From NCBI GenBank assembly GCA_019894735.1, contig JAGXOB010000128.1, positions 1 to 6,566 of the forward strand: a DNA stretch of 6,566 nt, read 5' to 3'. The position numbers and the translations under genes were made by a program. The notes under the pieces are model-generated. The model saw nothing but the letters and a program-made list of their open reading frames with translations, searched no databases and had not been told where the DNA came from. Shown here piece after piece: positions 1 through 4,862 of the stretch. This stretch comes from Promethearchaeota archaeon (lineage in GTDB: Archaea; Asgardarchaeota; Lokiarchaeia; Sigynarchaeales; SOKP01). Within the stretch, counting starts at the first letter, position 1. Every line of letters begins with the position of its first letter.

Positions 1-315
1 CTGTATTCAACGCTTTCTGTTATCCTCTATTCTTATATCATTTACATCTTCATCGCAATATTTTGTATTAGGGCAAGGAAGCAAACAGAAGATGCTAAAG
101 CAAGAGCAGGTTTAATACTTTTATTCTTAGCTATGATCTCTATGATAATTTTCTTTCTAATGCTAGTTTTCGACACCATACTTATTACATTATCAGATCA
201 TCCTGGATATTCTGAGTTCGTTTATATCGCTTGGATCTTCGCGATATTATTCTTCGTTTTCACTTATTTGTCATTAGTTATGCCAAAATGGCTCGTGGAT
301 AGAATTGTAAAGTAG
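1..315 (+). CDS. Multi-pass membrane protein, C-terminal fragment, function unknown
   Basis: The reading frame is open from the first base of the window and ends with TAG at 313-315, so this is the last 104 residues of a longer protein whose start lies outside. An internal ATG at 133 should not be taken as the start, because the upstream codons in the same frame are equally protein-like. Three hydrophobic segments are visible: about residues 1-23, 37-60 and 70-92. A charged, Arg/Lys-rich loop (residues 24-35) separates the first two. A short polar turn containing SDHPGY separates the second and third. The chain ends soon after the last helix with MPKWLVDRIVK, a basic tail that suggests a cytoplasmic C-terminus by the positive-inside rule. 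The pattern would fit the end of a polytopic sensor-like or transport-like module, but no family motif is recognisable. No function is assigned. It converges on aroK, 21 bases away. Confidence 0.7.
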   Translation: MYSTLSVILYSYIIYIFIAIFCIRARKQTEDAKARAGLILLFLAMISMIIFFLMLVFDTILITLSDHPGYSEFVYIAWIFAILFFVFTYLSLVMPKWLVDRIVK

Positions 316-327
316 GTTTAACAAATA

Positions 328-338
328 TTTTTTTTTTT
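328..338 (+). terminator. T-run terminator of the membrane protein gene
   Basis: Eleven consecutive T residues begin 12 bases after the TAG of the upstream membrane protein gene, with no hairpin before them. This is the usual form of an archaeal intrinsic terminator. The last two T's are also part of the aroK stop codon read on the opposite strand (337-339). Confidence 0.6.
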
Positions 339-864
339 AGCTCAGTTTGGTTTGCATGAGAATTTCGTCTACGATCATCTCAACCGATTTATCTGTAGTT
401 TCGATGACGATCTCGGCTGAGGAATTGTAATAAATTTCTCTTTCGAGCAAAATTTTTTCTATTTCTTTAAAGGGTTCTTTTTTGTTGATAATTGGCCTGT
501 TTTCCTTACCGTCATTCATCACTCTGCTATAAATTACTTCAGGAGTTGCTGTTAATAAAACTATGTGGCAGGACTGCTTTAATATTTCAATATTACTTTC
601 GTTTAAAACAACTCCTCCTCCGCAAGATATAATCGATTTTGATAATTGAGATACTTTCTTACACGCTTCAATTTCGTATTCTCTGAATTTGGCCTCGCCC
701 TCTTCTTCAAAAATTTTGGGGATTGACTTTCCAGTAATCTCTATAACAACACGATCGGTTTCTATGAATTGATAATCTTTTCCCAAGCGATCACTTAATG
801 CTTTTCCTACAGTGGACTTACCCGTTGCCATAAATCCTATTAAAGCGATGGAATCCTTTGTCAT
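337..864 (-). CDS. aroK: Shikimate kinase, bacterial AroK type
   Basis: Predicted cytosolic shikimate kinase, which phosphorylates shikimate at the 3-OH with ATP (fifth step of the chorismate pathway). The 175-residue length is normal for this P-loop kinase family. Visible motifs: Walker A GFMATGKST (residues 10-18); shikimate-binding Asp in ETD (D37) followed by the EITG segment; FR (R61) within EGEAKFREYE; the GGG motif at 82-84 in SCGGG; the lid Arg in NRP (R123); and a C-terminal Arg in EREIYY (R142). All expected substrate-contact positions are present, so it looks functional. The only other nearby Met is inside the P-loop, so ATG at 862-864 is the start. No Shine-Dalgarno is seen. Most archaea use an unrelated GHMP-family shikimate kinase, so this type may have been acquired from bacteria (inference). 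The gene lies 65 bases downstream of the flavin reductase on the same strand and has its own candidate TATA box. aroE and tyrA are close by on the other strand. Confidence 0.93.
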   Translation of the reverse strand: MTKDSIALIGFMATGKSTVGKALSDRLGKDYQFIETDRVVIEITGKSIPKIFEEEGEAKFREYEIEACKKVSQLSKSIISCGGGVVLNESNIEILKQSCHIVLLTATPEVIYSRVMNDGKENRPIINKKEPFKEIEKILLEREIYYNSSAEIVIETTDKSVEMIVDEILMQTKLS

Positions 865-906
865 AGTATTAACTCAAAATTTCTATTTCGCTTTGGTGTA
901 ATTTAG

Positions 907-918
907 AAAAATATAAAA
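907..918 (-). promoter_or_regulatory. Candidate TATA box for aroK
   Basis: On the minus strand this reads TTTTATATTTTT, close to an archaeal TATA element, with a purine-rich GGGA just upstream. Its centre is about 48 bases from the aroK start codon, which predicts transcription beginning about 20 bases before the ATG. The same spacing is seen for two other minus-strand genes in this window. The T-rich part could also serve as the terminator of the flavin reductase gene just upstream. Confidence 0.4.
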
Positions 919-929
919 TCCCTAGACTA

Positions 930-1481
930 TTACACTGAAAACCCATGCGTTTCTAAAATGCCTTTCTCCAATCCTATGTAATTTCCATTAATATAGGTGA
1001 AGCAATTGAATTTTTCAGGATCTAATCTTCCATTTGAGACATAATTCGCATCAGAGTGAGATGCAACTACTTCTCCAAGATAACAGACATGAGAGCCTAA
1101 TTCAATTCGTTTAATAACTTTGCATTCCATATTCCAAGGAAATTCTTTAACCATAGGAACTTGAACTATCTTCCCTTGTTCTTTAGTCAAGTTTAATTCT
1201 TTCCATTTATTTACGTCTCTTCCCGAACGCGTCCCACAATAATCCATCTCTTTCAATTGGTCTTTTGTAGGGTAGTTAATTACAAACTCCCGGTGTTTCT
1301 CGATTAATTCGTACGAATGGCGTTTAGGTTGTATTGAAATTGCTATAATTGGAGGATTTAAGCACACTTTACCAACATACGCGAGAGTAATTAAATTCGC
1401 TTCATCACCAATCCCCACAGATATTACTGCGGCAGGCATAGGAAATGTCGTTATTCCCGCACTGAGAGAAATCTTATTCAT
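930..1481 (-). CDS. Flavin reductase-like FMN-binding protein
   Basis: A 183-residue protein of the flavin reductase-like/flavoredoxin family (FMN-binding split barrel). Family features in order: an N-terminal strand FPMPAAVIS (13-21); the segment ANLITLAYVGKVCLNPP (28-44), which usually forms the flavin-binding strand and turn; SIQPKRHSYELI (49-60), matching the family pattern of small residues and R-x-S before a helix; EFVINYP (65-71); and the CGTRSGRDVNKW segment (82-93), matching the family's CG-x-SG-x-x-x-(D/N)K motif. Members bind FMN and either reduce free flavin with NAD(P)H or pass electrons as flavoredoxins. The donor and partner cannot be told from sequence. There is no signal peptide or membrane segment, so it is expected in the cytosol. 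A start at ATG 1479-1481 is supported by an upstream purine-rich AAAGGATGA and by the need for residues before the first strand. It is the first gene of a minus-strand pair with aroK, with no evident functional link. Confidence 0.88.
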   Translation of the reverse strand: MNKISLSAGITTFPMPAAVISVGIGDEANLITLAYVGKVCLNPPIIAISIQPKRHSYELIEKHREFVINYPTKDQLKEMDYCGTRSGRDVNKWKELNLTKEQGKIVQVPMVKEFPWNMECKVIKRIELGSHVCYLGEVVASHSDANYVSNGRLDPEKFNCFTYINGNYIGLEKGILETHGFSV

Positions 1482-1490
1482 AATTTAATA

Positions 1491-1500
1491 TCATCCTTTA
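1491..1500 (-). promoter_or_regulatory. Shine-Dalgarno-like site of the flavin reductase gene
   Basis: Read on the minus strand this is TAAAGGATGA, ending 9 bases before the ATG. It partly matches the archaeal GGAGGTGATC complement of the 16S rRNA tail. It is the clearest ribosome-binding site in the window and supports the chosen start. Confidence 0.4.
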
Positions 1501-1525
1501 TTTGTTTTCTACTTATTGCTAAATA

Positions 1526-1533
1526 ATTATAAA
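1526..1533 (-). promoter_or_regulatory. TATA box for the flavin reductase gene
   Basis: On the minus strand the sequence is TTTATAAT, a good archaeal box A. Its centre lies 48 bases upstream of the start codon. Transcription beginning about 25 bases downstream would give a short leader that still contains the ribosome-binding site at 1491-1500, so the two signals agree. Confidence 0.5.
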
Positions 1534-1589
1534 TTAATCTAATTCTTAAACATATTAATAGTTTCAAATTTAATAATTATTGTAATAGC

Positions 1590-2459
1590 ATGCTTAACAT
1601 TCCGGATATAAAAGCTGGGACTAAGGTCTTGTGTGTAATTGGTCATCCAATTGAGCATAGTATGAGTCCAGTAATGCATAATACTGCGCTTAAAGATCTA
1701 TATTTAGATTACATTTACCTAGCCTTTGATGTGTCCTCTCAAGATCTAGAAAAAACTGTGATAGGATTTAGAAAGCATGATATCAAAGGGATAAATATCA
1801 CCATTCCACACAAAGAGAGAATCATGCTATATTTAGATCAAATTGACCCTCTCGCTGAGAAAATTGGTGCAGTTAATACTGTTAAAAATGTAAATGGAAA
1901 TTTAATAGGTAAAAACACGGATGCATTCGGGGCTAAAAAAGCTTTAATTGATGCAGGATGTAAAATTAAAGGTAAAAAAGTATTAGTCTTAGGAGCAGGA
2001 GGGGCTGCTAGAGCAATTAGTTTTGCTTTATCTGAGGAAATAGACGAGATCTTTATCAGTAACAGGACGGAGAAGCGTGCCATTGAATTGGCAAAAGATC
2101 TAAACGATAAGGCGAAGATAACTGCTATAGGAAAAGATTCGAGTAAAGAAACGCTGAAAAGGTTGATTAATGATGTAGATATTTTGATTAATACAACTCC
2201 TGTTGGTATGTATCCCGATATAAACCAAACACCAATTTCTAAGGAACTGTTAACAGATCATTTATTTGTATACGATATTATTTACAATCCTCTCAAAACT
2301 CAATTTTTAAAGGACGCTAACGAAATTGGGTGTAAAACATTAAATGGGATTGATATGTTTGTTAATCAAGGGGCTTTAGCATTTGAATGGTGGACAAATA
2401 AAAAACCAAATATTAAATTAATGAAAGAGAAAATTATTGAAATTTTGGGAAAAAAATGA
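1590..2459 (+). CDS. aroE: Shikimate dehydrogenase (NADP+)
   Basis: AroE reduces 3-dehydroshikimate to shikimate with NADPH, the step just before shikimate kinase. The length of 289 residues is normal. N-terminal substrate domain: VIGHPIEHSMSPVMHN (17-31) with the two shikimate-binding serines S24 and S26; catalytic Lys K75 in IPHKERI; N96 in AVNT; and NTD (109-111) with catalytic Asp D111. NADP domain: glycine-rich loop GAGGAAR (135-141); NRT at 158-160, whose Arg favours NADP+ over NAD+; and NTTPVGM at 201-207. The C-terminal part has YDIIYNP (228-234) and NGIDMFVNQGALAFEWW (252-268) with substrate-contacting Q260. Every catalytic residue is present. ATG 1590 is the only workable start, as the next Met (M25) lies inside the serine motif. 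There is no Shine-Dalgarno, so a short-leader or leaderless transcript is likely. The stop overlaps the tyrA start (ATGA), indicating translational coupling. Confidence 0.96.
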   Translation: MLNIPDIKAGTKVLCVIGHPIEHSMSPVMHNTALKDLYLDYIYLAFDVSSQDLEKTVIGFRKHDIKGINITIPHKERIMLYLDQIDPLAEKIGAVNTVKNVNGNLIGKNTDAFGAKKALIDAGCKIKGKKVLVLGAGGAARAISFALSEEIDEIFISNRTEKRAIELAKDLNDKAKITAIGKDSSKETLKRLINDVDILINTTPVGMYPDINQTPISKELLTDHLFVYDIIYNPLKTQFLKDANEIGCKTLNGIDMFVNQGALAFEWWTNKKPNIKLMKEKIIEILGKK

Positions 2460-3370
2460 CAGTAGGAAAAAGCATTACTATAATAGGTGGCTCTGGTGGC
2501 ATGGGCAAAGTTTTTGGAAAATATTTTCAAGGTCATGGGTTTGAGGTAACCTTCTATGCTCGGAACGAACAAAATTTGAGAAAAGCCGCAACAGAACTGA
2601 ATGTAAAATTTGAACTTTCACTTGAAAAAAGCGTTAGAAATGCCGATATGGTTATGATTTCAATTCCGATAAACTCCACACCTGACATGATAAAAAAAAT
2701 AGGACCTTTATTGAAGAAAAATGCCTTAATTTTTGACATCACATCTTTGAAATATACCGTTTTTAAGGCTTTAAATGAGGTAAAAAATAAATTCCCTGTT
2801 AACTGTATATCGTTCCATCCCATGTTTGGTCCGGGAATAAGTGATATGAAAAATTATGTAATGATGGTTGTAAAAGTAGGAGGAACTGAACAATACGAAG
2901 TAATTATAAACGAGCTCTTGGAATTATTTAGATCTGACGGATTAATTGTTACTGAAACCTTACCAGAGATCCACGATAAACGAGTAGCTCTTACTTTAGG
3001 TGTCCCCCATATGTTTAACATCCTTTTTTTAAATCTTCTTAAGAGGACTAACGAACCGTTAAATGAATTGACACGGTTTACTGGTACAACTTTTTTGCTC
3101 CAAAAAGTTTTTGCCGAGAGTATTATCCAGAGAGAAATGGAAATGTTTGGAGAGATTCAAATGGAGAACCAAGAGTTTATTAAAATTTTAGAAATTTTTG
3201 AAAATCTGCTCCATAAATATAAAAAAATAATTGAAGATAAAAATGTCATAGGTTTTAACGAAATCTTCTCTCAAGGATTAAACTATTCAAAAGAAGATGA
3301 CCATTTTGAAAATTCTTATAGTTATTTTTATGAATTTATGAAGATATTAAAAAAAGAAAGTGAAGAATAA
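2456..3370 (+). CDS. tyrA: Prephenate dehydrogenase, single-domain TyrA
   Basis: Predicted to convert prephenate oxidatively to 4-hydroxyphenylpyruvate and CO2 on the way to tyrosine. An arogenate substrate cannot be excluded. The 304-residue protein starts with a Rossmann nucleotide loop IGGSGGMGK (10-18). The second strand ends in FYARN (33-37), where an Arg rather than an acidic residue suggests NADP+ preference. SLK (97-99) and HPMFGPG (121-127, with H121 as the substrate/catalytic histidine) are TyrA signatures, as is the VPHMF segment (183-187) opening the helical C-terminal dimerisation domain. R207 in TRFTGT lies where family members contact the ring-acid substrate. The helical domain resembles that of the E. 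coli bifunctional enzyme. No chorismate mutase or ACT domain is attached, so feedback control by a built-in ACT domain is absent. The next internal Met (M16) is in the cofactor loop, so the ATGA-overlap ATG at 2456 is the start. It is second in an operon with aroE. Confidence 0.9.
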   Translation: MTVGKSITIIGGSGGMGKVFGKYFQGHGFEVTFYARNEQNLRKAATELNVKFELSLEKSVRNADMVMISIPINSTPDMIKKIGPLLKKNALIFDITSLKYTVFKALNEVKNKFPVNCISFHPMFGPGISDMKNYVMMVVKVGGTEQYEVIINELLELFRSDGLIVTETLPEIHDKRVALTLGVPHMFNILFLNLLKRTNEPLNELTRFTGTTFLLQKVFAESIIQREMEMFGEIQMENQEFIKILEIFENLLHKYKKIIEDKNVIGFNEIFSQGLNYSKEDDHFENSYSYFYEFMKILKKESEE

Positions 3371-3371
3371 A

Positions 3372-3378
3372 TTTTTTT
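3372..3378 (+). terminator. T-run terminator after tyrA
   Basis: Seven T's begin one base after the tyrA stop codon, followed by more T-rich sequence (TAATAATTTT), without a hairpin. This fits an archaeal intrinsic terminator ending the aroE-tyrA transcript. Confidence 0.5.
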
Positions 3379-3433
3379 CTAATAATTTTCGTGAGGTTAT
3401 TAACAATTTATTCGGATTAAAAATAGATAATAA

Positions 3434-3682
3434 ATATATGAATCTAATTTAGAGGGTTCAACAACGGAAAATTTAACTTCCTTTCAAGTATATAGCACAG
3501 GAAATCTTGGGACATTTAATATCCTGGTTGATAAGATTTGGGTAAAGGATAATAGAATATATTTTAGGGTACAAGAGATAATATCTGCCGAAAGAAAATA
3601 TTTAAGAAAAGAAAAACTTCCCAATATTTATTCTATCCACGAAAAAGAATTATTTAGCATAAGATGTAGGTTATATTTCTAA
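3434..3682 (+). pseudogene. Cryptic 82-codon open frame without a normal start
   Basis: The 331 bases between tyrA and the zinc-ribbon gene hold no ATG-started gene, but the frame from 3434 to the TAA at 3680-3682 is open for 82 codons. That is long for AT-rich DNA, where chance stops are dense. The translation looks like real protein. It has regular alternation of hydrophobic and charged residues and includes STGNLGTFNILVDKIWVKD (about 21-39), RIYFRVQEIISAERKYL (about 41-57) and a mixed-charge C-terminus ending RCRLYF. No ATG, GTG or TTG occurs in frame. A TAA closes the frame at 3431. The ATG at 3438 is in another frame and meets TAG after four codons. Either this is a decayed or 5'-truncated gene, a frameshift hides the real start near 3438, or a rare start such as ATA at 3434 is used. 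A short T-run follows at 3683-3687. The family is not recognised. Confidence 0.4.
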
Positions 3683-3701
3683 TTTTTAGAGATCCATTGA
3701 A

Positions 3702-4097
3702 TTATACTTTTGTACCACAATGTGCACAAAATTCCGCTTCTTTATTTAATAATGGTTCTCCACAAAATGAACAGAAGTTTTGATGTAGCACCTTGTTTTC
3801 TTTCCCAGAATTAACTACATCAGTATCGCTTTCTTGCCCTAATCCCGTGATATTTTTAATTTGATTAGAGGATTGAACATTGCTGGCTTTAGCTAATGTA
3901 ATTGATGAGCGACAATGAATACAACGGCTAGGAGTATTGTTATAATATACGATTCCATATATTATTAGACCAATTCCTCCTGTGAAAATTAATAAGAATA
4001 TCATTAATGGCCAGTTTGGTGCTTCTTTGACCAATAACACGTTTTGCTTACAATTGGGACAATATCCTACAACATTTCTAGTTGACATGTTCATCAT
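3702..4097 (-). CDS. Membrane zinc-ribbon protein with LITAF-like N-terminus
   Basis: A 131-residue protein with three parts. Residues 13-62 contain two cysteine knuckles, CPNC (C13, C16) and CIHC (C59, C62). Between them is one hydrophobic stretch at about 31-52 (WPLMIFLLIFTGGIGLIIYGIVYY). This knuckle-hydrophobic-knuckle order is that of LITAF-type domains, where both knuckles bind a single zinc and the hydrophobic part dips into the membrane. Residues 65-105 form a polar, probably flexible linker. Residues 109-127 form a second, classic zinc ribbon with CSFC and CAHC (C109, C112, C124, C127). All eight cysteines are intact. No catalytic motif is seen, so a binding or scaffolding role at the membrane is likely, but the partner is unknown. 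An alternative is a simple single-pass protein whose two knuckles happen to flank the helix. The start is ambiguous among Met 1, 2 and 4. There is no Shine-Dalgarno close by. It is transcribed alone, convergent with the cryptic frame and divergent from tmk. Confidence 0.85.
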   Translation of the reverse strand: MMNMSTRNVVGYCPNCKQNVLLVKEAPNWPLMIFLLIFTGGIGLIIYGIVYYNNTPSRCIHCRSSITLAKASNVQSSNQIKNITGLGQESDTDVVNSGKENKVLHQNFCSFCGEPLLNKEAEFCAHCGTKV

Positions 4098-4232
4098 TGA
4101 TTTTTAAGTTTAACAACTTAGAAATAAATTATCTCCCTTAAAATATTTATTAAATATTATTCAAATGGATACTAACACTTTAATCCTAAAATAAGAAAAT
4201 TACTTATTAATTAATATATCATAATAATTAAA
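4098..4232. promoter_or_regulatory. Divergent promoter region, zinc-ribbon gene / tmk
   Basis: A 135-base AT-rich gap between divergent genes. The minus-strand TATA candidate is at 4141-4150. For the plus strand, CTAAAATAAG (4186-4195), centred about 43 bases before the tmk ATG, and TTAATATAT (4211-4219) are both possible boxes. The latter would imply a leaderless transcript starting around the second Met of tmk (4245). No ribosome-binding site precedes tmk, and no clear operator is visible. Confidence 0.35.
4141..4150 (-). promoter_or_regulatory. Candidate TATA box for the zinc-ribbon gene
   Basis: On the minus strand this reads ATAAATATTT, centred about 48 bases from the first ATG, the same spacing as the TATA candidates of aroK and the flavin reductase gene. 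The surrounding sequence is so AT-rich that other placements are possible. Confidence 0.35.
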
Positions 4233-4862
4233 ATGAGAAAATCAATGCAACATTCAATTTTTATTGTTCTTGATGGAATAGATGGTTCAGGCACATCAAC
4301 TCACAGTAAACTATTATCAGGTTTTTTGAGCTTGAAAGGCTTGAAAGTTTATTTAACCCAGGAACCGTCGAATAGCGATATTGGAAAACTATTAAGAACT
4401 TATTTGAAAGATGATAGAATTCCCGCTTCTACAGACGCGTTATTATTTGCTGCTGATAGAGTTCTTCATTTTAAAAACGATATAAAAAAAAAATTAGAGA
4501 AAGGATATAATGTAATATCAGATAGGTATTTAGAATCTTCCATTGCATACCAATCTTGTCAAACTGAAAACATAAGTATTGAATGGGTTTCAAATTTAAA
4601 CAAATTTGCAGGTAAACCCGATCTGACAATCATTTTAGATATCGATCCTAAATTGTCATTAGCCAGGAAACAGCATAAGGTTTTGGACAAATTCGAAGAC
4701 ACATCATTGTTAGAAAAGGTAAGGCAAGTATATCTTGATCGCGCTAAAAATGAGGAGTATGTTGTAATTAACACAGACAATATAATCGAAATAGTCCAAG
4801 CAAAGATCCAAGACGTTGTTATTGAAAAATTAGCTCAAAGTGGAATCCAAATTAAATACTAA
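4233..4862 (+). CDS. tmk: dTMP kinase (thymidylate kinase) with variant P-loop
   Basis: Predicted to phosphorylate dTMP to dTDP with ATP, on the route to dTTP. The 209-residue length is normal. Motifs: P-loop GIDGSGTST (15-23); TQEPSNSDIGKLLR (42-55), the dTMP-binding loop in the short form without the bacterial GGT insert; AADR (73-76); the signature DRYLESSIAYQ (97-107); PDLTIILDI (129-137); and a lid region around ARKQHKVLDKFED (144-156). The oddity is that the P-loop Lys, normally GKST, is Thr (T21), and the usual TREP is TQEP (Q43). The rest is well preserved, so it is probably an active divergent kinase, but a related nucleotide kinase specificity is possible. The start may be ATG 4233 or ATG 4245 (Met5); both leave the first strand intact. 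It is the first gene of a plus-strand cluster, and its last 23 bases overlap the peptidase gene. Confidence 0.9.
   Translation: MRKSMQHSIFIVLDGIDGSGTSTHSKLLSGFLSLKGLKVYLTQEPSNSDIGKLLRTYLKDDRIPASTDALLFAADRVLHFKNDIKKKLEKGYNVISDRYLESSIAYQSCQTENISIEWVSNLNKFAGKPDLTIILDIDPKLSLARKQHKVLDKFEDTSLLEKVRQVYLDRAKNEEYVVINTDNIIEIVQAKIQDVVIEKLAQSGIQIKY

Larger units (their letters stand above)
1482..1589. promoter_or_regulatory. Divergent promoter region, flavin reductase / aroE
   Basis: This 108-base, very AT-rich gap holds promoters for both directions. The minus-strand TATA box is at 1526-1533. For aroE on the plus strand the best candidate is CTTAAACATA at 1545-1554, about 40 bases before the ATG, but it is weak. 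No Shine-Dalgarno precedes aroE. AT palindromes such as AATAATTATT at 1572-1581 are present but are expected in such a biased sequence, so no operator is called. Confidence 0.4.

Noticed and set aside
1522..1581. Repeated AATAATTAT and the palindrome AATAATTATT in the divergent region
   Set aside because: Copies 50 bases apart in a nearly pure A/T stretch are expected by chance. No GC-containing conserved core suggests an operator.
1838..2083. Minus-strand open frame of 81 codons inside aroE
   Set aside because: It lies wholly opposite the cofactor domain of aroE, whose motifs are complete. The translation is low-complexity and has no recognisable motif.
2366..2823. Two minus-strand open frames (2366-2572 and 2554-2823)
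   Set aside because: Both are antisense to the aroE end and the tyrA start, where the plus strand encodes clear conserved motifs.
4131..4140. TAAGGGAGAT on the minus strand as a ribosome-binding site for the zinc-ribbon gene
   Set aside because: It ends 33 bases before the first ATG, far beyond Shine-Dalgarno spacing, and probably lies upstream of the transcription start.
4559..4780. Minus-strand open frame of 73 codons
   Set aside because: Antisense to the conserved C-terminal half of tmk, with no protein-like features of its own.
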